Shown piece after piece: positions 1 to 4,942 of a stretch of 5,057 bases of DNA; positions within the stretch are counted from its first letter, which is position 1, and each line of letters starts with the position of its first letter. The stretch comes from an uncultured Ruminococcus sp. (GTDB lineage Bacteria > Bacillota > Clostridia > Oscillospirales > Acutalibacteraceae), in NCBI GenBank assembly GCA_902802975.1, contig CADCOF010000192.1, forward strand, positions 1-5,057, written 5' to 3'. The notes beneath the pieces are model-generated. The model was not told the DNA's origin, searched no databases, and was given only the letters and a program-made list of their open reading frames with translations. The position numbers and the translations under genes are program-made.

Positions 1-215
1 CGTGCGCGAACCGGGAGCGGCGGCACGCCGCCCGCCGCCCGCGCCCAACATTGTGTTTGGCGCGGGCGAAAAGTGTACATTTATATAGAGTTCGTGCGCG
101 AACCGGGAGCGGCGGCACGCCGCCCGCCGCCCGCGCCCAACATTGTGTTTGGCGCGGGCGAAAAGTGTATGTTTATATAGAGTTCGTGCGCGAACCGGGA
201 GCGGCGGCACGCCGC
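1..215. repeat. GC-rich tandem repeat, 92-bp unit, 2 full copies plus 31-bp partial
   Basis: Copies lie at 1-92, 93-184 and 185-215 (partial). The two full copies differ only at two adjacent bases (CA at 78-79, TG at 170-171). Each unit has a GC-rich part and an AT-rich tail (gaaaagtg...tatatagagtt). Three inverted repeats recur. The first is a 6-bp stem with a 3-base loop (17-31, 109-123, 201-215). The second is a 10-bp GC stem plus an inner 4-bp stem across one mismatch, with loop TTG (36-68, 128-160). The third is a 5-bp stem GTTCG/CGAAC spanning unit junctions (90-103, 182-195). The last copy stops exactly at the end of its first hairpin, and its final base is the last base of the ybeY stop codon. 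No T-tract follows the large stem on either strand, so a classical terminator is not supported. The array may continue left of the window. No gene is seen in 1-214. Confidence 0.95.
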
Positions 216-718
216 TAGTCTTCGGTTATTACGTAGGAGGACGATGCCGGAAGTCCGAGCTGTTCCATGACGAGTTCTTCTTTTTCACGCATATGAACTT
301 TTTCGAGACCTGTCTCGTGATCGTAGCCCAGTAAATGTAGCACCGAGTGGGCGGTCAGATATGCTACTTCGCGCTGAATCGAGTGACCATACAGCGCGGC
401 TTGATCTTCAGCCTTTTCCATTGAAATGACAACATCGCCAAGCATTTTTGCGCCCGTCTCGGGGTCTACATCGTAGTTGTTGTTTTCACCAAGAGGAAAC
501 GAGAGTACATCTGTGGCGGCATCTATGTTCCGATACTGCTTGTTCAGCTTGTGAATCTCTTCGTTGTCAACAAATGTTACACTTATTTCCGCTGAACCCT
601 CAAACTGTTCAAGCTTGAGTACTGCGTTGCAGCAGCGGCGGACAAGCATTCTCATGCCGGTGGGGATTTTTATTTTTTTCTGCTTGTTGGTGATTACCAC
701 CCGTATTTTATTTGTCAT
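215..718 (-). CDS. ybeY: YbeY, endoribonuclease / rRNA maturation factor
   Basis: This is a 167-residue YbeY (UPF0054) protein, a cytoplasmic metal-dependent RNase that in studied bacteria acts in 16S rRNA 3'-end maturation and ribosome quality control. The signature HSVLHLLGYDH is at residues 124-134, with metal-ligand histidines 124, 128 and 134. TDVLSFP (69-75) and LGDVVIS (93-99) are the other conserved blocks. The protein is slightly longer than the usual 150-160 residues; about ten residues (from ASSSY) follow the usual C-terminal LGL. The start overlaps the phoH stop as ATGA, so translation is probably coupled. AAGGA (726-730) lies 7 bases from the ATG, and a stronger AGGAGGT (731-737) lies further upstream inside phoH. 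In many Firmicutes an HD-domain membrane gene (pgpH) sits between phoH and ybeY and dgkA/cdd/era follow. Here the pair is direct, as in the E. coli ybeZ-ybeY order, and repeat DNA follows. Confidence 0.96.
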   Translation of the reverse strand: MTNKIRVVITNKQKKIKIPTGMRMLVRRCCNAVLKLEQFEGSAEISVTFVDNEEIHKLNKQYRNIDAATDVLSFPLGENNNYDVDPETGAKMLGDVVISMEKAEDQAALYGHSIQREVAYLTAHSVLHLLGYDHETGLEKVHMREKEELVMEQLGLPASSSYVITED

Positions 719-1635
719 TTGTTCTTCCTTACCTCCTCTAGTTTTGCATATGCCTTGATAATATCTTGTACAAGGCGATGTCTTACAACGTCTTTTTCAC
801 TGAACATTACTTGGGCTATGTCATTTATATTTTTAAGTGCCTTCATACATTCTTTCAGTCCGCTCCTGCTGCCGCTCGGCAGATCGATTTGTGTAATGTC
901 ACCTGTAATGACCATTTTAGAATTGAACCCAAGCCGCGTTAAGAACATTTTCATCTGTTCTCCCGTTGTGTTTTGAGCTTCGTCAAGAATAATGAAACTG
1001 TCGTCAAGCGTGCGTCCTCTCATATACGCAAGGGGCGCGACTTCAATACTGCCGCGTTCCACATACCGCTGGTATGTTTCCGCACCAAGCATATCGAACA
1101 GCGCGTCATAAAGCGGGCGCAAATACGGATCAACTTTACTTTGCAGATCACCCGGAAGAAAACCAAGCTTTTCACCGGCTTCAACAGCGGGGCGGGTTAG
1201 TATTATCCTGTTTACTTCGTGCGCGCGAAACGCAGTGACCGCAAGCGCAACAGCCAGATATGTTTTGCCGGTTCCCGCGGGACCCACTCCGATTGTGATT
1301 GTGTTGTTCTTGATGGCGTCGCAGTAATGCTTTTGACCGATGGTCTTGGGCTTTACCGGTCTGCCTTTTGACGTTACACAAATGCAGTCGCCCGACAGTG
1401 TGGCAAGCTTGTTCTCGCTGCCTTCGTTTACAAGTGAAATACAGTAGCGGACGTTCTGTTCGTTCAGCGTTTCGCCTTTGTTGATAAGCAGCATCAGGCT
1501 TTCAATTACCTTTGACGCCAGCATAACGGCCTCAGGCTCACCGCAAACTTTCAGCTGCGACCCTCTCATAACCACGTCAACGTCATACGCTTTCTCGACA
1601 AGCTTGATGTTCTCGTCAAAACTGCCGAAGAGCAT
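715..1635 (-). CDS. phoH: PhoH family ATPase
   Basis: This is a PhoH/YbeZ-type P-loop NTPase, 306 residues from the first in-frame ATG. Walker A GPAGTGKT is at residues 118-125 and the Walker B segment FIILDEAQN at 214-222. Other family-typical blocks are ILTRPAVEAGEKLGFLPG (145-162), DPYLRPLYDALFDMLG (169-184), APLAYMRGRTLDD (200-212) and ITGDITQIDLPSG (243-255). The N-terminal part (about 1-45) resembles the small KH-like region seen before the ATPase in this family. PhoH is a putative RNA-linked ATPase, and its partnership with YbeY is inferred from gene coupling. The start is doubtful: the reading frame stays open for 19 codons upstream (to 1692) and that stretch reads like a normal PhoH N-terminus, but it holds no ATG, GTG or TTG. 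A well-placed ATG with GAAGGG upstream (1682-1684) is one base out of frame. The ATG at 1635 has no convincing ribosome binding site. With the extension the protein would be about 322 residues, close to family length. Confidence 0.95.
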   Translation of the reverse strand: MLFGSFDENIKLVEKAYDVDVVMRGSQLKVCGEPEAVMLASKVIESLMLLINKGETLNEQNVRYCISLVNEGSENKLATLSGDCICVTSKGRPVKPKTIGQKHYCDAIKNNTITIGVGPAGTGKTYLAVALAVTAFRAHEVNRIILTRPAVEAGEKLGFLPGDLQSKVDPYLRPLYDALFDMLGAETYQRYVERGSIEVAPLAYMRGRTLDDSFIILDEAQNTTGEQMKMFLTRLGFNSKMVITGDITQIDLPSGSRSGLKECMKALKNINDIAQVMFSEKDVVRHRLVQDIIKAYAKLEEVRKNK

Positions 1636-1681
1636 GACCGTCTGTTCAAGTCTTTCAATATTAATGATCTGTTCCGTATTA

Positions 1682-1694
1682 CATCGTTCCCTTC
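1682..1694 (-). promoter_or_regulatory. Ribosome binding site and out-of-frame ATG before phoH
   Basis: On the minus strand GAAGGG (1694 to 1689) is followed by AACG and ATG (1684 to 1682). The ATG is immediately followed by TAA in its own frame. Removing one base (the T at minus-strand position 1681) would join it to the phoH frame and give MNTEQIINIERLEQTV before MLFG. This is the only good ribosome binding site upstream of phoH. Confidence 0.55.
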
Positions 1695-1764
1695 ACGACT
1701 CAACGCTTCGAAAAAACACCTGCAAAATATTACACGCATTCAAAATTCTAATCGTTCAAAATAT

Positions 1765-1793
1765 ATTATAGCACATTATTAATAAAATGTCAC
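1765..1793 (-). promoter_or_regulatory. Sigma-A-type promoter for phoH-ybeY
   Basis: Read on the minus strand, the -35 is GTGACA (1793 to 1788), followed by a 17-bp spacer and the -10 TATAAT (1770 to 1765). TGC precedes the -10, which makes an extended -10. Transcription would start near 1758 and give a leader of about 75 bases before the ATG at 1684. It matches the consensus in 11 of 12 positions and points at the phoH-ybeY pair. Confidence 0.75.
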
Positions 1794-1844
1794 TAAAAAA
1801 CAATAAAATATTTCATAAAAAATGAATTTTATAAAATTTGCACA

Positions 1845-1856
1845 AACGCATGCGTT
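1845..1856. repeat. 12-bp perfect palindrome, possible operator
   Basis: AACGCATGCGTT is a perfect inverted repeat in otherwise AT-rich DNA, about 50 bp upstream of the phoH -35 and about 130 bp upstream of the nitroreductase -35. It could be a binding site for a dimeric regulator, but no family is recognised. Confidence 0.35.
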
Positions 1857-1987
1857 CATTCAGGCAATTATTTACCATTTTTTATGACGATTGTTTCTAA
1901 AAATTATGAATAACTTCCGTATAACCCTCATATATACTCTGTGTAAAAACGAACTGTATTATCCGCGCCGTGCGGTTAAAAATAAAG

Positions 1988-2016
1988 TTGACGAAATTAA
2001 CAAAAAATGATACAAT
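1988..2016 (+). promoter_or_regulatory. Sigma-A-type promoter for the nitroreductase operon
   Basis: TTGACG (1988-1993), a 17-bp spacer and TACAAT (2011-2016), with TG one base before the -10 (extended -10). The predicted start is near 2023, which leaves a leader of about 43 bases before the ATG. Confidence 0.8.
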
Positions 2017-2022
2017 CATATT

Positions 2023-2039
2023 GAGTATACTGAATATAC
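2023..2039. promoter_or_regulatory. Inverted/direct repeat at the predicted transcription start
   Basis: GTATA (2025-2029) and TATAC (2035-2039) form an inverted repeat around CTGAA. The same DNA also reads as two near-identical octamers, GAGTATAC and GAATATAC, spaced 9 bp apart. The position over the predicted start site would suit a repressor operator, but such AT-rich matches also arise by chance. Confidence 0.25.
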
Positions 2040-2065
2040 CGCACATCAGTAAGGAGAGAAATACA

Positions 2066-2593
2066 ATGAATGATGTTATCAAAGCGATGAAAGAACGCAG
2101 AAGTATCCGCAGATTCAAGCCCGAAATGCCCAAGAAGGAAGACCTGGAGCAGATTGTTGAGGCGGGGCTTTATGCGGCCAACGGTATGGGCAGACAGGCT
2201 GTCATAACAATTGCCGTTACAAACAAAGAATTGAGGGATAAAATATCCGAGGCGAACCGCAAGATCGGCGGATGGAAAGAGGGTTTTGACCCGTTTTACG
2301 GCGCGCCTGTTATATTGATCGTACTTGCGGAAAAAGACTGGAGAAACCGCGTGTATGACGGCAGTCTGTGCATGGGAAATATGATGCTCGCAGCGCACTC
2401 GCTCGGACTTGGCAGCATTTGGATACACAGAGCCAAAGAGGAATTTGAGACTCAGGAATTTTCACAGCTTCTCGAAGAACTCGGCGTTGAGGGCGAGTGG
2501 GAAGGCATAGGTCACTGCGCAGTTGGATATATAGACGGCGACGCGCCAAAGCCCGCAGACAGAAAAGATGGCAGAGTATTTTGGGCTGAGTAA
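2066..2593 (+). CDS. Nitroreductase family protein (FMN-dependent)
   Basis: This is a 175-residue protein of the nitroreductase fold, a family of cytoplasmic, usually homodimeric FMN enzymes that use NAD(P)H to reduce nitro compounds, quinones or other electron acceptors. The opening block KERRSIRRF (9-17) is the typical FMN-phosphate-binding motif. YGAPVILIV (78-86) and the glycine-rich GLGSIWIHRA (114-123) are the usual core strands and FMN loop, and the C-terminal GHCAVGYIDGDAPKPADRK (149-167) is also typical. The physiological substrate cannot be read from sequence. The start is set by AGGAGAG (2052-2058), 7 bases before the ATG. The frame is open 32 codons further upstream, but that part covers the promoter and is not coding. 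A GNAT gene follows after 14 bases, so the two are probably co-transcribed. Confidence 0.93.
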   Translation: MNDVIKAMKERRSIRRFKPEMPKKEDLEQIVEAGLYAANGMGRQAVITIAVTNKELRDKISEANRKIGGWKEGFDPFYGAPVILIVLAEKDWRNRVYDGSLCMGNMMLAAHSLGLGSIWIHRAKEEFETQEFSQLLEELGVEGEWEGIGHCAVGYIDGDAPKPADRKDGRVFWAE

Positions 2594-2607
2594 TAAATAT
2601 ATAAAAT

Positions 2608-3147
2608 ATGAGATTAACACAAATACAAGCAGCTGATGAAGATAGAATAAAGCGGCTATATTATGACGCTTTCCCGGCAGATGAGAGGGCACCGTTTAGA
2701 ATGCTGAAAAGCCGTGCCAAACGTGGGCGGGCGGATTTTTTGAGCTTGTACAATAATGACGAATGGGTAGGACTGACATATATCGTTACACACGAAGACC
2801 TTGCTTACATATTCTATTTGGCTGTGGATAATGAGCAGCGCGGAAAGCATTACGGCACGCAGGCGATATTGGCTATTATAGAAAGATACAAAGGCAAGCG
2901 CGTTTTTCTTGCGCTTGAGGACTGGAACGAAGAGTGCGACAACAAGCAGCAGCGAATAAAGCGGCATAATTTTTACAAAAACTGCGGTCTGAGCGATCTG
3001 CCGTACAAACTAAAGGAAGCCAATGTTGTGTATTCAATCATGGGGGTAGGGGGTAAGGTTGAGCCGGAAGAATACAAAAGATTAATTAACAGATATTTAG
3101 GTTGGCCTATGAAACACTTGATTGACATGAGGATAATCAAGAAGTAA
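2608..3147 (+). CDS. GNAT family N-acetyltransferase
   Basis: This is a 179-residue protein with the Gcn5-related acetyltransferase layout. The central strand IFYLAVDNEQ (68-77) leads into the acetyl-CoA pyrophosphate loop QRGKHYG (77-83) and helix TQAILAIIERY (84-94). A later strand VFLALEDWNEE (99-109) and RIKRHNFYKNCGL (116-128) match the 'FYxxxGF' region. The tail (about 150-179) is basic and hydrophobic. The acceptor substrate is unknown. The gene begins 14 bases after the nitroreductase stop. The preceding DNA (TAATAAATATATAAAAT) has no Shine-Dalgarno, so translation probably depends on reinitiation after the upstream gene. An in-frame TAA at 2602-2604 excludes an upstream start. The link to the nitroreductase is only positional. 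Confidence 0.88.
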   Translation: MRLTQIQAADEDRIKRLYYDAFPADERAPFRMLKSRAKRGRADFLSLYNNDEWVGLTYIVTHEDLAYIFYLAVDNEQRGKHYGTQAILAIIERYKGKRVFLALEDWNEECDNKQQRIKRHNFYKNCGLSDLPYKLKEANVVYSIMGVGGKVEPEEYKRLINRYLGWPMKHLIDMRIIKK

Positions 3148-3186
3148 TTTCGGTAAAAAGTTCACCACAATATTTCTCAATAGTGG

Positions 3187-3215
3187 TTGACATTTTGGAC
3201 AGATTATTGTATAAT
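3187..3215 (+). promoter_or_regulatory. Consensus sigma-A promoter for the surface-protein gene
   Basis: TTGACA (3187-3192), a 17-bp spacer and TATAAT (3210-3215) match the consensus at all 12 positions. Transcription would begin near 3222 and leave a leader of about 70 bases. Such a promoter suggests strong expression of the downstream envelope gene unless it is repressed or limited at another step. Confidence 0.88.
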
Positions 3216-3235
3216 AAAACAATAAGCGGTATCAT

Positions 3236-3255
3236 TGGCAGTGGTGTGCCATTTT
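3236..3255 (+). other. Small hairpin with U-run in the mRNA leader
   Basis: TGGCA (3236-3240) pairs with TGCCA (3247-3251) around a 6-base loop, followed by TTTT. At 5 bp it is too weak to call a terminator. It is noted because it lies just upstream of the possible leader peptide. Confidence 0.25.
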
Positions 3256-3266
3256 GTCAGGAAAAA

Positions 3267-3296
3267 ATGCAGTATGAAGGGAGGCGGTTGCCATGA
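3267..3296 (+). CDS. Possible 9-residue leader peptide overlapping the surface-protein start
   Basis: ATG at 3267 opens a frame encoding MQYEGRRLP, and its TGA (3294-3296) overlaps the surface-protein ATG (3293-3295) as ATGA. AGGA (3259-3262) lies 4 bases upstream of the ATG, which is close but usable. The Shine-Dalgarno of the main gene lies within this small frame, an arrangement typical of translational coupling. No known attenuator peptide is recognised, and a frame this short can arise by chance. Confidence 0.35.
   Translation: MQYEGRRLP
3277..3284 (+). promoter_or_regulatory. Strong ribosome binding site of the surface-protein gene
   Basis: AAGGGAGG lies 8 bases before ATG 3293 and fixes this start. 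It also lies inside the possible leader frame. Confidence 0.85.
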
Positions 3297-4156
3297 GAAA
3301 ACGAATAACGGCTGTGTTTATCGCGGTCATTTTGGCGGTTCTTCTTTCGTCATTTTCCATTACGTCCAGTGCAAAAACGCTTCCGGACGGCTCGGTGCGC
3401 GTCCTGCCGGATCATCTTGTCGTTCTTGATGACAGCGGCAGGTCTGTAAGTCAAAACGGAGAGTACTATTTTATTGTTGAGGACATGGAGGAAGCCGTTC
3501 CGTATACTAAGAAAATTCAGATTATGAATCTTCGTGAGGATGGAAGTTATCGCGTTACATTTCGTGCAGAGCCGTTGTTTACAAAGGGCGAAATTGATCT
3601 TGAAAAAGAATGCGTATGTGAAATAAAACTCGATGACAATGTAATATATGAAGGTCTTATCACAGGCGAGGGCACACCCGATATCAGAGTAACTCCGCTT
3701 TCGCTCGGTGTGTATGCGCCGGGAGAGAGTCATGTTATGACGGCAACTGTGACTTGGAACGGCACAACCGCCGGCGCAACGTATGATAACGGGCACCGTA
3801 TCGTATCTAAGGACGGGGAAAAGGTTGCCAGATATGCGTCGGGCGTTAACCATGTTTCCGGTGAAACGGAGTTTAAGTGGATATTCTACGCGGAGACTGA
3901 CGAAAGTGATACAGGCAGTAAGTCTACTCACACCGGCGATAACGGTGACGACGATTACAAAAACACGTCCTCAACACCTGCCGGAGCCGGCAGAAGTACC
4001 ACCTCAAGCGACCCCTCGGGCGGTTTGAGTGCAATAACCGGATTTGTAAAAACGGGCGGCATAATTGCGATTGGTTCGTTGTTGATCATGCTTGCCGGCA
4101 CGTTCATCATGATGATCTTGCTGAGCAAAAAGAAAAAGCGATCCAAAAAGCGTTGA
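3293..4156 (+). CDS. Secreted surface protein with C-terminal membrane/wall anchor
   Basis: This is a 287-residue envelope protein. Residues 1-27 are a signal peptide: basic MRKR, a hydrophobic core, and a likely cut after SSA (Ala27). Residues about 35-200 look like a beta-rich Ig-like domain. Blocks such as LDDNVIYEGLITG (113-125), LSLGVYAPGESHVMTATVTW (136-155) and GETEFKWIFYAE (190-201) resemble, by eye, clostridial surface proteins that end in a KTG sorting motif. Residues 202-247 are a Ser/Thr/Asp/Gly-rich linker. The end has FVKTG (251-255), a hydrophobic segment (about 256-277) and the basic tail KKKKRSKKR. This is the layout of a sortase substrate, but with FV where LP is expected, so it may be a variant sorting signal or a plain membrane anchor. 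The protein would be displayed outside the cell. A SipW-type signal peptidase gene follows. No specific function is recognised. Confidence 0.85.
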   Translation: MRKRITAVFIAVILAVLLSSFSITSSAKTLPDGSVRVLPDHLVVLDDSGRSVSQNGEYYFIVEDMEEAVPYTKKIQIMNLREDGSYRVTFRAEPLFTKGEIDLEKECVCEIKLDDNVIYEGLITGEGTPDIRVTPLSLGVYAPGESHVMTATVTWNGTTAGATYDNGHRIVSKDGEKVARYASGVNHVSGETEFKWIFYAETDESDTGSKSTHTGDNGDDDYKNTSSTPAGAGRSTTSSDPSGGLSAITGFVKTGGIIAIGSLLIMLAGTFIMMILLSKKKKRSKKR

Positions 4157-4196
4157 GCTGCTCATAAGGGTGGCTCTTTTGCTGTTTTATAAAGCA

Positions 4197-4236
4197 ACTG
4201 CCGTAGAGCCGATATCTGCGGCAGTGTTAAGTTTTT
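4197..4236 (+). terminator. Intrinsic terminator between surface protein and signal peptidase
   Basis: ACTGCCG (4197-4203) pairs with CGGCAGT (4219-4225). One T-G wobble and AGA/TCT extend it to about 11 bp around a 7-base loop, and GTTAAGTTTTT follows. It lies 40 bases after the surface-protein stop and ends about 22 bases before the signal peptidase ATG. It should reduce read-through, so the peptidase is probably made at a lower level than the surface protein, unless it has a promoter of its own that I could not see. Confidence 0.72.
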
Positions 4237-4258
4237 GAAAGGCGATAGGAATAAAAAT

Positions 4259-4765
4259 ATGAAAAAATTTAAAACAGTGATTCACGTTTTGTCTTGGGTT
4301 TTAAGTTCTTTCATATTTTTATTGGCTATAGCACTTGTGATTGCGTTTTCTGTAGGCTTTCGGATATTCTGCATACAAACAGGAAGTATGGAGCCTAATT
4401 ATCCGGTTGGCGCAATGATTTTTGTTAAGCCGTTCGAGTTTGACGCGCTGTCGGTGGGAGACGTCATCACATTCTATTCGGATGCCGATAAGAAAACGGT
4501 TGTTGTAACGCACAGAGTCGTTTCCATTGATAAAGACACGCAGGAGATCGAGACAAAGGGCGACAACAACGATACAGCAGATTTTTCTCCGACTCTATAT
4601 TCCGACGTGATAGGCAGAGTTGAATACATGATTCCCTACGCCGGATATCCCGTGCTGTTTGTGCAGACTACAGCCGGAAAGATCATCACGATAAATGCGT
4701 TTCTGCTTGTCTTTTTGGCAGGGGCGGTGGTTCGCTACTTTTTTGATGATGATGAGGAAGAGTGA
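4259..4765 (+). CDS. sipW: SipW-family (ER-type) signal peptidase I
   Basis: This is a 168-residue membrane serine protease that removes signal peptides from exported proteins. The catalytic block TGSMEPNYPVG (41-51) holds nucleophile Ser43. THRVV (84-88) supplies His85 where classical bacterial enzymes use Lys, the mark of the archaeal/eukaryotic ER-type group that includes Bacillus SipW. TKGDNNDTAD (99-108) is the conserved third block. One membrane helix lies near 11-34 and another near 142-160, ending in the acidic tail DDDEEE. The ATG at 4259 is preferred because AGGA (4247-4250) lies 8 bases upstream. A TTG at 4235 in the same frame falls in the terminator T-run and is less likely. Bacillus SipW processes TasA-type matrix proteins, so the neighbouring surface protein is the obvious candidate client; this is inference. 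Confidence 0.93.
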   Translation: MKKFKTVIHVLSWVLSSFIFLLAIALVIAFSVGFRIFCIQTGSMEPNYPVGAMIFVKPFEFDALSVGDVITFYSDADKKTVVVTHRVVSIDKDTQEIETKGDNNDTADFSPTLYSDVIGRVEYMIPYAGYPVLFVQTTAGKIITINAFLLVFLAGAVVRYFFDDDEEE

Positions 4766-4826
4766 TGTGCTATGTTCAATGTGCAATTAGCAATGTGCTA
4801 TGTTCAATGTGCAATGTGCAATGAAT
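4764..4826. repeat. Heptanucleotide repeat array, consensus AATGTGC
   Basis: From the stop codon of the signal peptidase gene the DNA reads in 7-base units: (G)ATGTGC, TATGTTC, AATGTGC, AATTAGC, AATGTGC, TATGTTC, AATGTGC, AATGTGC, then AATGAAT. Units 1-3 recur as units 5-7, giving a 23-bp direct repeat 28 bp apart (4765-4787 and 4793-4815). No coding role is evident. Confidence 0.85.
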
Positions 4827-4906
4827 GCTTGCTGATGGTTCTTCGCTGTCGATCGTGCTTTGTTTCATTAACGGGGTTATTGTCGTTTAGTTATTGATTA
4901 TTTGAA
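4827..4906. other. Non-repetitive intergenic stretch
   Basis: This stretch lies between the two heptamer arrays. I see no gene, no convincing promoter and no intrinsic terminator for the signal peptidase gene. Confidence 0.6.
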
Positions 4907-4941
4907 TATTAATTATTATTTATTAATTATTAATTATTAAT
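4907..4941. repeat. Tandem heptamer TATTAAT, five units
   Basis: Five consecutive 7-base units start at 4907, 4914, 4921, 4928 and 4935. Four are exact TATTAAT and the second is TATTATT. It lies just before the GC-rich hairpin segment. Confidence 0.85.
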
Positions 4942-4942
4942 T

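Larger units (their letters stand above)
1696..2065. other. Divergent AT-rich intergenic region
   Basis: This 370-bp stretch separates the minus-strand phoH operon from the plus-strand nitroreductase. It contains a promoter for each side, a 12-bp perfect palindrome AACGCATGCGTT (1845-1856) and a 14-bp AT palindrome (1825-1838). I found no convincing small gene. A 20-codon frame from ATG at 1823 has no ribosome binding site. Confidence 0.8.

Noticed and set aside
36..68. Intrinsic terminator for ybeY in the GC stem
   Set aside because: The stem is strong but no T-tract follows it on either strand, so factor-independent termination cannot be claimed.
1..215. CRISPR array
   Set aside because: There are only about two and a third units, the whole 92-bp unit is near-identical, and there are no unique spacers between short repeats.
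143..334. 63-codon plus-strand frame crossing the repeat and the ybeY 3' end
   Set aside because: It runs antisense over real ybeY coding sequence and repeat DNA, has no ribosome binding site, and its protein has no recognisable features.
1970..2065. Upstream extension of the nitroreductase frame
   Set aside because: It would include the -35, -10 and Shine-Dalgarno sites. The family N-terminus begins properly at the ATG at 2066.
1897..2133. Minus-strand 78-codon hydrophobic frame
   Set aside because: It covers the nitroreductase promoter, ribosome binding site and first codons. Its hydrophobicity comes from AT-rich DNA read antisense.
3163..3184. Terminator after the GNAT gene (CCAC/GTGG)
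   Set aside because: The stem is only 4 bp with a long loop and no T-run.
4235..4258. TTG start for the signal peptidase gene
   Set aside because: It falls in the terminator T-run with no ribosome binding site, while the ATG at 4259 has AGGA 8 bases upstream.
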